Shown: piece by piece, positions 27,304-52,590 of the stretch
How the letters are laid out: each line of letters begins with the position of its first letter
Position numbering within the stretch: position 1 is the stretch's first letter
Source: Actinostola sp. cb2023
Taxonomy: Eukaryota; Cnidaria; Anthozoa; Actiniaria; Actinostolidae
Direction of reading: 5' to 3'
Length of the DNA: 64,000 nt
Assembly (NCBI GenBank): GCA_033675265.1
Contig: JAUJYZ010000906.1
Coordinates: 854,728-918,727, forward strand
Notes under the pieces: generated by a model
What the model was told of the DNA's origin: nothing
The model's input: only the letters and a program-made list of their open reading frames with translations
Databases searched by the model: none
Position numbers and translations under genes: made by a program

Positions 27304-27823
27304 ATAGAACTGAACACTGGCACGAGCACGCGCTCTCATAGTATTTTTTGAAATATATCCGCGCGCAGTTTCTTACTATCCAACTGATGAAGACTGTTGA
27401 TTTACAGTCGAAACGTCTGAATAAAAAAGCTAAAGTCAGAGACTAAAGTATATCTTTAATTTAAAACATGAATCCTGACTGCAAGTTCAACATTTTTAAT
27501 ATATGAGGTTTGTTTTCTAGCGTGTTCTATGTAACCATCTATGCATGCATACTATCACAATATAACTAGATGTTCTACACAATAATGGTTTAACATCGGT
27601 TAAAACATTTCAAATAAAGGAATTTCAATAACAAGAAATTAATTCAATATTGACTTTGTCTCAGGTTGCAACCAGTCATAACAAAGTATCAAAACAACAT
27701 GAGAGAGAATCTTCTTTTGTAAACTGTAACTTTTGAATTATCGATCTGACACTAAACAATACAATTCTAATGTACAATGCTGTATCTTCAACTTGTTTGT
27801 TTTCCTTGTTACGTTTGCTTATA

Positions 27824-28056
27824 GAGTTGTTTTCGTATGAGTGGAAAGTAGTTACGGTACGGTACGGTACGATTCAGTACGGTACGGTACGGTACGGCCG
27901 TGCAGTGACCGTATCGCGCCATCATGCCGTATCCAAGCATTCTGATTGGTTGAGAAATGATTTTGCGCGCAGTGATTGGTTGAATACAATGTGTTCGATT
28001 CCGTACCGTGACCGTAACTCCGTGCCGTAGATTTCCCACTTATTTGAAAACGACTC
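27824..28056. mobile_element. MITE of the GAGTCGTTTTCGTATGAG family, copy 1
   Basis: Ends GAGTTGTTTTCGTATGAGTGG and the inverted CCCACTTATTTGAAAACGACTC. The centre has repeated AACCAATCA/TGATTGGTTG and an expanded GGTAC pentamer tract (27855-27896). Other copies are at 41960-42116 and 52632-52790. Confidence 0.8.
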
Positions 28057-28552
28057 TATATAGCCGTTGTAAGTTATATTTTAAGCATTTAGCCCTGATG
28101 ATAGGCGCTCTATAGCCCGACTTGGCAGTTTTCAATATAAAGTTGAAGATACAGTATTGTACAAGTAAATAAAATTAGTGTTAGCTTGTATTTAAATTGT
28201 ATTTTCAATTAACTTAGGAGAACCGTATGAATAATTTAAGCCGGAGGAATCTGTTTACGTCACCTACACAAGATATTTGGGTCCCCGTAGTGGAGCTTTG
28301 CTCTGTGGGGCAGTTCCCTGACGTGTGGCGAAGTTTATAAACTGAATCTGAAACATTGCACAAGTTTTATTGTCGATTCTGCTCAGGGGAGCTCCAATAT
28401 TGTTTTAGTTTCCTTCAAAGTTTAAATTCTTTGAAACAGTTAATAGAAAGGAATGGTTTTGAAGTCCAGCAAACATCATTTTTCTATGTTTTTGTTCATT
28501 TTTTCCACCCGTGACCATGTACAAACAAAATATGTTTTGCAAACACTATATA

Positions 28553-28840
28553 CACCTATTCCAAAAATCGTTGTCCGGGCCGAAAGCAACAAGCAAGAAG
28601 CTGACGACCGCAAAGGGCATTGGGACTTTCTCCTTATTCATTTATTCATCCGTAGACATTTTGACAACATGCATTTTCAAATGGCCGAATAGTTCCAAAT
28701 GATTGCTATTCAACGTCCGTAGGGATAACTTCTCAAGTACCACGGATAAGTAAATTAATTAGGAGATTCCCAAAGTCCTTTGCGGTCGTCAGCTTCTTGC
28801 TTGTTGCTTTCGGCCCGGACAACGATATTTGGAATAGGTG
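28553..28840. mobile_element. MITE of the CACCTATTCC family, complete copy
   Basis: Perfect or near-perfect inverted repeats of about 64 bases (CACCTATTCCAAAAATCGTTG through GACGACCGCAAAGG) at both ends, flanked by TATA. No coding capacity. The truncated relative is at 12921 and a diverged relative at 42211-42543. Confidence 0.9.
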
Positions 28841-29540
28841 TATATATATATATGTATAGTCAAAAGTTCAGCAACCCAAGGGCCTAGGCATTCAACCATA
28901 GCATTTGAGTCACGTGATGGGCCTACTCGGCATCCATGTTCGCTTCTTTGTCAGACTCTTTCAGATGTTTACCGGGCTTAATAATAATAAAGGTCTTTAT
29001 TTGAAATGTTTTAAACAAACGTTATAGTTTTAATGACCAGTCTTTTCTAGTAACTATGGAAACAATGTGTGTTGTTTGTGTTTCAATAAACTCGATCTCG
29101 TTTATAAAATATTAATAAAGTATAACAACATTAAGAATCAAAACTACGCAAGGGAAATAATAGTTCATGCGGAAGCATTCAGAGTTTGAAGGTAAGATTT
29201 AGCTTAGAATTAGTTTTAGGTGTCCCCTATTAGTAGAGGGATTTTCCCCTCAGCTATTACATTTTGACATGTAAATAAAGTTTATCTATCTATCTATTAA
29301 AGATACAAATACAGTATTTTATTTTGAAGATTCGTTTTTTTTCTAGAAATTGTCAGCTTAAGTTACCTTCAGTAGACATTATATCAAACCGATTTGAAAA
29401 CTATAAACTTGCCAACGCAACGTTCTGCTTAGTTTGAGCAGGTAAGGTAGTCAGTTAAATTTCTGTAAATTTCTGTTTGAACGGCATCAAGTATGTTGTA
29501 ATCCTCAAACCCGAGGCAAAAATGTTAAATGCAGCCAACA
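28841..29540. other. Gene-free stretch
   Basis: AT-rich DNA with TATATA at 28844-28852 and TCTATCTATCTAT near 29284-29297. No exon is seen. Confidence 0.5.
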
Positions 29541-29554
29541 ACTGCGAATTGAAT

Positions 29555-30240
29555 TGGAAGAACAAGAACAAGAACTCAAAGAAGCCTCAAAGAACAAGAA
29601 GAAGAACGAGAAGAAGAACTCAAAGAACAAGAACAAGAACTCAAAGAAGCCTCAAAGAACAAGAACAAGAACTCAAAGAAGAACGAGAAGAACAAGAAGA
29701 AGACTGACGAGAAGAACAAGAAGAAGAACGAGAAGAAGAACTCAAAGAACAAGAACAAGAATTCAAAGAAGCCTCAAAGAACAAGAACAAGAACTCAAAG
29801 AAGCCTCAAAGAACAAGAACAAGAACTCAAAGAAGAACGAGAAGAACAATAAGAAGAACGAGAAGAACAAGAAGAAGAACGAGAAGAAGAACTCAAAGAA
29901 CAAGAATTAAGAAGAACGAGAAGAAGAACTCAAAGAACAAGAAGAAGAACGAGAAGAAGAACTCAAAGAACAAGAAGTAGAACGAGAAGAAGAACTCAAA
30001 GAACAAGAAGAAGAACGAGAAGAAGAACTCAAAGAACAAGAACTCAAAGAACTGACAAGAAGAAGAACGAGAAGAAGAACTCAAAGAACAAGAAGAAGAA
30101 CGAGAAGAAGAAGAAGAAGAAGCCAGAAGCTAGAAGAAGAAGAAGAAGAAGAAGAAGAAGAAGAAGAAGAAGAAGAAGAAGAAGAACGCAAACAAGAAGA
30201 AGAATTGAAGGAGAAGAAGAGCAAGTTAGAAGAAAAACAA
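29555..30240. repeat. GAAGAACAA/GAA purine-rich satellite
   Basis: About 690 bases of A/G-rich repeats built from AAGAACAAGAAC, CTCAAAGAA and a pure GAA run at 30104-30185. The long Lys/Asn/Glu frames on plus and Phe/Leu frames on minus are by-products. A purine-pyrimidine tract of this kind can form triplex DNA. It lies directly upstream of the lectin/LamG gene. Confidence 0.9.
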
Positions 30241-30397
30241 GAAGGAAAACACTTTTGTTCTGAAGACGCCGGTATACATAAAAAACAAGGAAGTGAAAAT
30301 GGAAAGGAAAATAATGTCTCTTTATATAAATAAATACGTTACTCTCTAAGAACATCAAAGTGATCACTTTTTACTTTTGTATCACAGAACGACTGAA

Positions 30398-44607
<14,210 letters not shown>

Positions 44608-44715
44608 CTAGTTACGAATACGTGACATCGTTTTTATTTAAATGTTTCGCATACAAAAAGACTGGGGTAAAGCAAACCGCGTTTTGTTAGAAAAGTAGGC
44701 ACGTGACCTAGCCAC

Positions 44716-44828
44716 CTCCACAGGCAACCTTAGGATGGGCCGGTTCTCCAGCTTCGTTCCAAGTCAGTATTTCCCGCCAAATTTTCGCCACAGGAAGCCC
44801 ATTTTTCTGAATAGAGTTGCCTGTGGAG
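44716..44828. repeat. Short inverted repeat CTCCACAGGCAAC
   Basis: CTCCACAGGCAAC and its inverse GTTGCCTGTGGAG bound a block of about 113 bases. Possibly a tiny foldback element. Confidence 0.5.
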
Positions 44829-45548
44829 ACTAGCACGTATCAACCAAATCGCAAGAACAGCATGTATCTCAATCAATCGATTTCATATCGTCACGTGGGT
44901 TAAGGTTGCACTTACATCCGAGCCTCATGTAAATCAAAGGCAACTCGTGGATTACCACCCCCTTCCCTAAAGTGGTGTCTGCGATGTACATCAGCGTGTA
45001 CATCGGCAACCTAATGAAAGTTTCCAGCCGAGTGATCCCAAAATTGTCCCAATGTCATCCCTATAACTCGTGGATTACATAATCGATAACATAATCCAGG
45101 AGTTAATTAAAAACGCACGTACGTATCTGGGTTTCCAAAGTGCTTTGCAAGGCCATTATACTGAGGGAATAGATTCGATACTCCCTCACATAAAACATTT
45201 AATTCGTAGAACATTTTTAATATTACTATTCAAAGTAATGTAATCATCAACGATTGGATTTAGATCAATATACAAGGGGCAATAATTATACCATAATTGG
45301 TCTATACAGTCATTTTATTATTATAAAACACTGCAAGTTTTCTTTGAAAATAAAACCTTCTAAAATACGCTATTTACACGTGAGAAATCGAGTGGTACAA
45401 AGGCAGTGCTTCGTAGTGCATGTATTTAGCTTGTTTTCGTTCAAGGACGGATTTGCATCGAATTAGATTCCGTACCGAGAAACATTTTCCAGAATGTACA
45501 TGTTTAGAATGATTAACGTATAATATTATTGATGCTTCGAAAGAGCTA

Positions 45549-46125
45549 TTACCTAAACGAGCAGGGGACTGGGAACGAGTTTATTAGAATTAATGCAATT
45601 GCTGGCTTTCAATCAGCTGTTAAAACTCCTTGAATCTCATTATTTGCTTCAAATGACGGGCAAACACTGCCCGTCATGTGCTATCAACCAGAGAGTATTC
45701 TTTTGAAAAGGTGCAATTCAGCTGATGAAAATTCCTCACGAGACCGGAAGTGACGTCTAATGAAAACCAGCAATTACGAAATTAAGTAAGTTCGACATGA
45801 AACAACATGTTGAAATTAGTTATCTGTGCAGTGTGATTTGAGTGAATTCTGTCGGAATTATAAACTTTTGAAATTGTTTTGTCCAGCCAAAATTTTACAG
45901 TGAATGTATGGTTTGACTGGACAATGTCAAAAATGTACAGAGTTTGTATGGGAAAATAGACATCTTTGATGCCCTCTAGCATCGTCAATATGAAGCCGAT
46001 GCTCACCAAACTTTCCAGACTAACTAAGTTTGATCCGCTCTCTCAGAAAATGATGCTCAGTTTTGCTAGTTTCTTATTGAATTAGTTTTACGGACTTGGT
46101 CCCAGTCCCCTGCTCGTTTTGGTAA
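45549..46125. mobile_element. TIR element with ACGAGCAGGGGACTGGGA ends, with nested repeat
   Basis: Left TTACC.AAACGAGCAGGGGACTGGGA and right inverted TCCCAGTCCCCTGCTCGTTTTGGTAA. The block 45593-45780, bounded by CAATTGCTGG/CCAGCAATT, looks like a second element inside it and has a relative at 16765-16915. Confidence 0.7.
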
Positions 46126-46200
46126 TGGCTAATTGCGTATAATCAGGTCTGTAAAATTTTGTAATGCTATTAAACAATTTCATTCCCTAAGTGACGAGAC

Positions 46201-46770
46201 TGGTTCAATTAGAAAACCATTTCAGTGTTTCGCGCATTGACCAGAGGTTTCGAAGGTTGGTCCACTGAGAAAGCCATTTAAGTTTTTCGCGCGCTGTAAT
46301 TTGACAAGCGTTGTGATTGGTTCAATTAGAAAACCATTTCAGTGTTTCGCGCATTGACCAGAGGTTTCGAAGGTTGGTCCACTGAGAAAGCCATTTAAGT
46401 TTTTCGCGCGCTGTAATTTGACAAGCGTTGTGATTGGTTCAATTAGAAAACCATTTCAGTGTTTCGCGCATTGACCAGAGGTTTCGAAGGTTGGTTGGTC
46501 CACTGCGAGAACTATTCAAGTGTTTCGCGCGCTGTAATTTGACAAGTGTTGTGATTGGTTCCATTAGAAAACCATTTCAGTGCTTCGCGCCTCAAATTGA
46601 CAAGAGGTTTTGAAGGTTGGTCCACTGAAAAGTGTTTCGCGCACTGTAATTTGACAAGCGTTTCTCTCAGATGTGATAGATTCGATTATAAAACCATTTC
46701 AGTGTTTCGCGCGCTGTAATTTGATAGCACGCGTTTCTCTCAGATGTGATTGGTTCAATGAGAATTCCAC
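46201..46770. repeat. 117-122 bp tandem repeat, about five copies
   Basis: Unit contains TTCAATTAGAAAACCATTTC, GTGTTTCGCGC and TTGACAAGCGTTGTGATTGG. It lies about 200 bases downstream of the MAP3K1 stop codon. Later copies are more diverged. Confidence 0.9.
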
Positions 46771-46954
46771 TAAACGCTTACGAGTTTCGAAGATGTAGTT
46801 AGAGACAAAGCGGCGGCGCCTCAAAGAGCATCATGCTCTGATATCATATCTTGTCAACCTCTGTTTGACAGCTGATTGGTTCAAATGAGAACCCATTTCA
46901 ACGTTTCCCGCCATTGGACGAACACAAGGTCCTATGTTGAGTTTCTCAGGAACG

Positions 46955-49900
46955 TCAAGAACGTGTAACCTGTGTAAACAAAGGATGTTTGAGTAATTCT
47001 AACGCCGGTGGCCGATCTTCTGGTTTGTGCTCAAAGCAACGTAGCAACACGTCACGGATCGCTGGATTGAGATAGTCGGGGATCTCAGGAGGCGCGGTGG
47101 CACAGGCGATCTGAAATTTTAATGAAAAAATAATTAAAAAGAAAAACGAAGAAAGAAATGGATGAATCTCACTTACTTTAAATATAAGAGCGAGATGGTT
47201 CGAGTGCTCATGCGCGTTCCATGGTGGCTTTCCTGTGGCCATTTCTACTAGCAGGCATCCGACACTCCAGACATCGCAACTTCTTCCGTAACTTTCTCCT
47301 CTAAGAACCTAAAACCGAGAAAAGTCAGTTAATTGCTGTAGGGCCCCGTGCGAGCCCATCATGCTTTGCGCTAATGTTTTGATTTTGTGTTTACATGTAC
47401 ATACTTAGCCTGAATGTCAGCCGTCTCCTCTGGGTCAAAAATTTCCCCGAGTGAGACGTCTGAACTCCGAAGTCGATAATCGTGTCCAGTGACGTCACAC
47501 TACGCCGGTTCCGGGTAGTGTGTTCTGATTGGCTCACACGATAATTACTCGGGCCCTTCCGAAGGAAGCCCGAGTTAGAAAATACACTTTCTTTTTTTTT
47601 ATATTATTTTTTTCAGGTGAAGGAATGACAAAAAAATGCGAAGAATGCGATGTATTTGATCCTATCGAGTTTCAAGATTTCTCATCATAGATCTTCAAGC
47701 TATTAAGTTCAGGATTGTAGTTGATCATTCCACGATGAAGCTAAGGCGCGTTTGCTTTTGTTATAAATGAAACGACATCTTTCAGAGTGGGCCCACACGA
47801 ATAGCCGTATGCTTTTGTCTGTGAAATGAGCTTGTTTAAAGCCCGTGTTTTATCGGCTGTTCTATAACGCCTTTCCACGAACTCGAACTCATATCCAAAA
47901 ATGAATTGAGACAAAGGCGATCGAGCAAGGCCAATGTTCGAAAATCCGTGTTCTTTTCAGTAAGATGACAGTTGTAAAGTGATCCTTATCTGAGTCATAC
48001 ATCTATTACCGGCGACCTAATTTTAGAACCGTTGATTTAAAACCGAATTTCCACGCTCAAAACAGGTCAGTGAACGGCAAAAATACAATCGAAATCAAAA
48101 CGTCCTTAGATTTTAGGGATCTATTATAGAAGAAGACGCTCAATGACGAGGGAGACTTGTGTCTGACTCATAGATAAAGATCTCCGCGGACTCTTGTTAT
48201 AATTAAACTCACGACCAACGCCGTACAACGGTCATGTATAACTCCATCTATTGACAGAAAGCTATATGTACAGAAGTCATGCAAACAGTCGAGCCAGTCG
48301 AGTTATTTTCAGTAGCTCATGATGGATGTTTATTTTATTCCACGTTTGAAAAATTCAGAAGGAAAAGGAATCGTAAAAATCGTTCTTCAAAACTACATCA
48401 AAGCATTTAAGGCAAGCAAGGTCAATGTTCGTAAATCGTATAGCCCTTCATCTGGCAGACATATAATCTCCCTCGTCACGCAACTGTCAGTCATTGTCAG
48501 GTCTCTCCTCACGCAACTGACATTGTCCTTTTCATTTTATATAGAACTGCCGCGTAGGCTATTTAAAACAGAATTTCCACGCTCAAAACAGGTCAGTGAA
48601 CGGCAAAAATACAATCGAAATCAAAACGTCCTTAGATTTTAGGGATCTATTGCAGAAGAAGACGCTCAGTGACAAGGGAGACTATTTCGGTCGGTGACTC
48701 ATAGATAAAGATCTCCGACTCTTGAAAGTACGCTGTCATACGTATTTAAACGTATTTGAGGTCACTTGAGGTCACATCTTAATCTAACAGAAGCAGCTTT
48801 TGATTTTTAATCGATAATTCCTTTCTGATTTCGAGATAAATCGAACAAGATTTTTTAATGTATAGGCAGAGACAGCAGATTGGTCGAGCTTTGTCACATC
48901 ATACTGAATCAACTGGATGTTTAAAAATACGAAGTTCTAACTCATGATGGATGTTTATTTTATTCCACGTTTGAAAAATTCAGAAGGAAAAGGAATCGTA
49001 AAAATCGTACTTCAAAACTACATCAAAGCATTTAAGGCAAGTAAGGTCAATGTTCGTAAATCGAGATCGTATAGCCCTTCATCTGGCAGACATATAGTCT
49101 CCCTCGTCACGCAACTGTCAGTCATTGTCAGGTCTCTCCTCACGCAACTGACATTGTCCTTTTCATAAGCCCGAGTGTACGCTCATTGAGCGTCTTGTTT
49201 ATACAAATTCGTGAGGTTTTCAAGATGGCGGGTGTGTTTATTTCCAAACCGCCGTTCGAAACGTAAGTCCCTTGGTTGGAATAACAGGGCTGTATCCACA
49301 GCAAGAAAAAGCTATTTATGAATTTATTAACAGGAAGAATATCTATGTTAACCTTCCGACTTGCGCTGAAGACGAAGGGCTGCTATAAAGTTGTCTTTCT
49401 TTCTCGCTTCTTCTACGGAGTCTACTAGAATGTCCTTCGCATATATTGTCTTTCAGTTTGGCGTTGATATTTGAACATGGATTTTGGCGATACGTACGGC
49501 GGCTGATACGTATCTTGTCTTGACTCGATAACTTTTGTATATTCTAAGGTGTTTCACTACTACTGAGCTATCGACAAGATTTACAAACATAACTTTGTCC
49601 AATATCGGTCCGTCTTTATTTCTAACAATTTCTTGCACAAATAGTCGATTCAAAGTCAAGCATTCTAACATTTACATAAATTACTAGATGACGTCACTGG
49701 ACACGATTATCGACTTCGGAGTTCAGACGTCTCACTCGGGGAAATTTTTGACCCAGAGGAGGCGGCTGATATTCAGGCTAGTACATGCTAACTCTATATA
49801 ATATAGAATTGAAATATTTATAATAATTTATGGTAAAAATAAAATCACTGTAGACCAGACTACCGCTCTGTGGCACCTGTATTGTTAGGAGTCTTACATT

Positions 49901-52590
49901 AACCAAAAACGTACCTCGGGCGCCATAAACGCTATGGTGCCTAATAGCTGCCCCTGGAACTCTCCAGCCCCTGTGATTTGTGTAGCCAGACGTCCTGCGG
50001 CCCCAAAATCTGCTATTCTAATATCTTGACCAGTTGAATCCACTAAGATGTTGGCACCTGAAAACAAGTCATATTCACGACATTTAACGAAAACCTTTAG
50101 GGGTGGGTGGGGAGGGGAAGAGACCAGGTTGTGGGTTGAAGTAGTTAGAAGGACATACTATCCTTTCCCCTCCCCCCACCCTTTTTTTTTCTTCCACCTC
50201 GTTGGTCCGAATACCTTTCCCCTCCCCCCTTCATCCACCCTTTTTTTTCTTCCACCTCGTTGGTCCGAATACCTTTCCCCTCCCCCCTTCATCCACCCTT
50301 TTTTTTCTTCCACCTCGTTGATCCGAATACTTTGTTCGCTCGCTCTGTAATTTTATTCCAGTCGATCATTTGAGCGACTTATCACTTTCTCCTCTCCCTT
50401 CCAAACCAAGGAAAACGAGCTCATTGTACAGCGGTTATTCACTTTAAGGTACCTTTGATATCCCTATGAATGACTTGGTTTTGATGGAGGTACGCCACAC
50501 CCTGTAGTATTTGTCGTGTGTAGCGGATAAGTGTGGCTTCTTCAAACGAACCATACTTTGATAACAGAACCGATATCGACCCACCTAAAACCATTAGAAC
50601 ACTGAAGTCAAATGACCAGTACAATCAAAGCACTGTACATTATACCACAATCCTTTGCGCGCAACACTACACCTAAAACCATTACAACACTGAAGTCAAA
50701 TGACCAGTACAATCAAAGCACTGTACATTATACCACAATCCTTTGCGCGCAACACTACACCTAAAACCATTACAACACTGAAGTCAAATGACCAGTACAA
50801 TCAAAGCACTGTACATTATACCACAATCCTTTGTGCGCAAGACTACACCTAAAACCATTAGAACACTGAAGTCAAATGACCAGTACAATCAAAGCACTGT
50901 ACATTATACCACAATCCTTTGCGCACAACACTACACCTAAAACTTAAAGTCAGTGCCCTAAAGTCAGTGCCCTAGTCAGTGTCCTATAAAGTCAGTGCCC
51001 TAGTCAGTGCCCTAAAGTCAGTGTCCTAAAGTCAGTGCCCTAAAGACAGTGTCCTAACGTCAGTGTCCTAACGTCAGTGTCCTAAAGACAGTGTCCTAAC
51101 GTCAGTGTCCTAAAGACAGTGTCCTAACGTCAGTGCCTTAAAGTCAGTGCCCTAAAGACAGTGTCCTAACGTCAGTGTCCTAAAGACAGTGTCCTAACGT
51201 CAGTGTCCTAAAGTCAGTGTCCTAACGTCAGTGTCCTAAAGACAGTGTCCTAACGTCAGTGTCCTAAAGTCAGTGTCCTAAAGACAGTGTCCTAAAGACA
51301 GTGTCCTAACGTCAGTGTCCTAAAGTCAGTGTCCTAAAGTCAGTGTCCTAAAGTCAGTGTCCTAAAGTCAGTGTCCTAAAGTCAGTGTCCTAAAGTCAGT
51401 GTCCTAAAGTCAGTGTCCTAAAGTCAGTGTCCTAAAGTCAGTGTCCTAAAGTCAGTGCCCTAAAGTCAGTGCCCTAAAACTGTGGCATGATGGCTGCAAA
51501 AAGTTTTTTAGAACTATCATTCTATAAAATCGTAAGAATGTGGTCGATAATGCAAAACAGAAGAATGCAAATACATCAAAGCACAAGCCCATGAGTGGTA
51601 TTGAACAGTCACTCACTTCACAATGCCTCAATGTGCTTTACATATAACACTGTTTATTGGACCGTTATTTAAGGAGCAATTTCTGCAGCGCACGTGGCTT
51701 ATTCAAAGTAACCTCTAACCTGCCATCCATTCTAAAAATATATTAAAATGTCCCATATGTTTGGTAGCCCCGAGACACTTGATGAGGTGAGGATGTCGCA
51801 GCCTGCCCAGGATGGAGATTTCGTCCATTATCGATTGACACACTTTTTCTTGTTCACACTTGGAATTTCTACAGAAAGAGACCTGCGAGTGAAACATACA
51901 AAGCATGTGAATATACATTCTAGTACCCAGAGCCCGCTCGTCATTTGGTTTGTCGCTGGCTCTGGGAATCCCTGAAATTTTAGCGAATTTCATTGGCTGA
52001 TGAAATCAACAATGACTGATCGTATTTGATTGGTTCATGAGATCAACAAAGATTCAAACTTGCAAGGCGAACGAAAGGAATGACAGCGACGGTTGTATTT
52101 TCATACAATGGTATTCCGTTATTGAATTATAAAGCTATGGAAATGAGAGTGACTGTGTAGACATCAATTGATCTGAATTCGTAAAGGGCGAATAATTTTA
52201 AAGAGGCCTAAAATGGGGTTTAAGTGGTTCCAGTGTCCAATGGACTACTGTTTGTATTGTTTAGATGAACTAAATAATATGTCAAATGAACAGAAATTGC
52301 GTACCAATCAGGATGGCTGATGTATGTAGGTTCCAAGGTGCATACTACTACTATACGTCATATTTGTGTCTTGTTTGAAATTCACCATTTTGTATATTCA
52401 CAATAAAAGTCATTATCGTGGGGGGTGGGGTGGGGATTGATAGTACCTGTTTGACAGCCATTAACGAACCAGTGAAAACATCTCGCGCAGCGTAACAAGA
52501 AGAAAAAGCCCCGGTACCAAGAAGCTCTCCTTTCTTCCAGTGAATATTCTCCATATATAGATGCTTTGAATTGATAGCTTTTTCCATGGT
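46955..52590 (-). CDS. map3k1: map3k1 kinase-domain exons (six exons)
   Basis: Exons 52590-52447, 51882-51720, 50584-50453, 50057-49915, 47308-47177 and 47110-46955. Glycine loop [13 protein letters not shown], catalytic lysine in LMAVKQ, hinge FLEWMAGGS, catalytic loop HRDIKGANIL, DFG in [32 protein letters not shown], and the C-lobe [18 protein letters not shown] and [13 protein letters not shown]. All key kinase residues are present, so an active Ser/Thr kinase is expected. Confidence 0.93.

Larger units (their letters stand above)
47547..49198 (+). mobile_element. Helentron/Helitron2-like non-autonomous element (copy 2)
   Basis: Same termini as 5293-8064 (ACTCGGGCCCTTCC ... GCCCGAGTGTACGCTCATTG then AGCGTCTTGT), with T on both flanks. 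It lacks the LINE and has a partial internal duplication: the block holding CAAAACAGGTCAGTGAACGG and the MMDVYF frame occurs at about 48055-48535 and again at about 48580-49165. No Rep/helicase. Confidence 0.65.
47406..49780. mobile_element. TIR element in map3k1 intron, carrying a RecQ-like first exon and invaded by a Helentron-like element
   Basis: Inverted repeats of about 92 bases at 47406-47497 and 49688-49780 (TAGCCTGAATGTCAGCCGTC through CTGGACACGATTATCGAC). GTACAT occurs next to both ends (47397-47402 and 49781-49786), though four bases away on the left, so the target duplication is uncertain. Without the nested Helentron-like element (47547-49198) the original is about 720 bases and encodes the fragment at 49225-49390. 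It lies in the intron between kinase exons 50057-49915 and 47308-47177. Confidence 0.8.

Noticed and set aside
29477..30367. Lys/Asn/Glu-rich and Phe/Leu-rich frames
   Set aside because: Low-complexity purine repeat read in both strands; no start context or domain.
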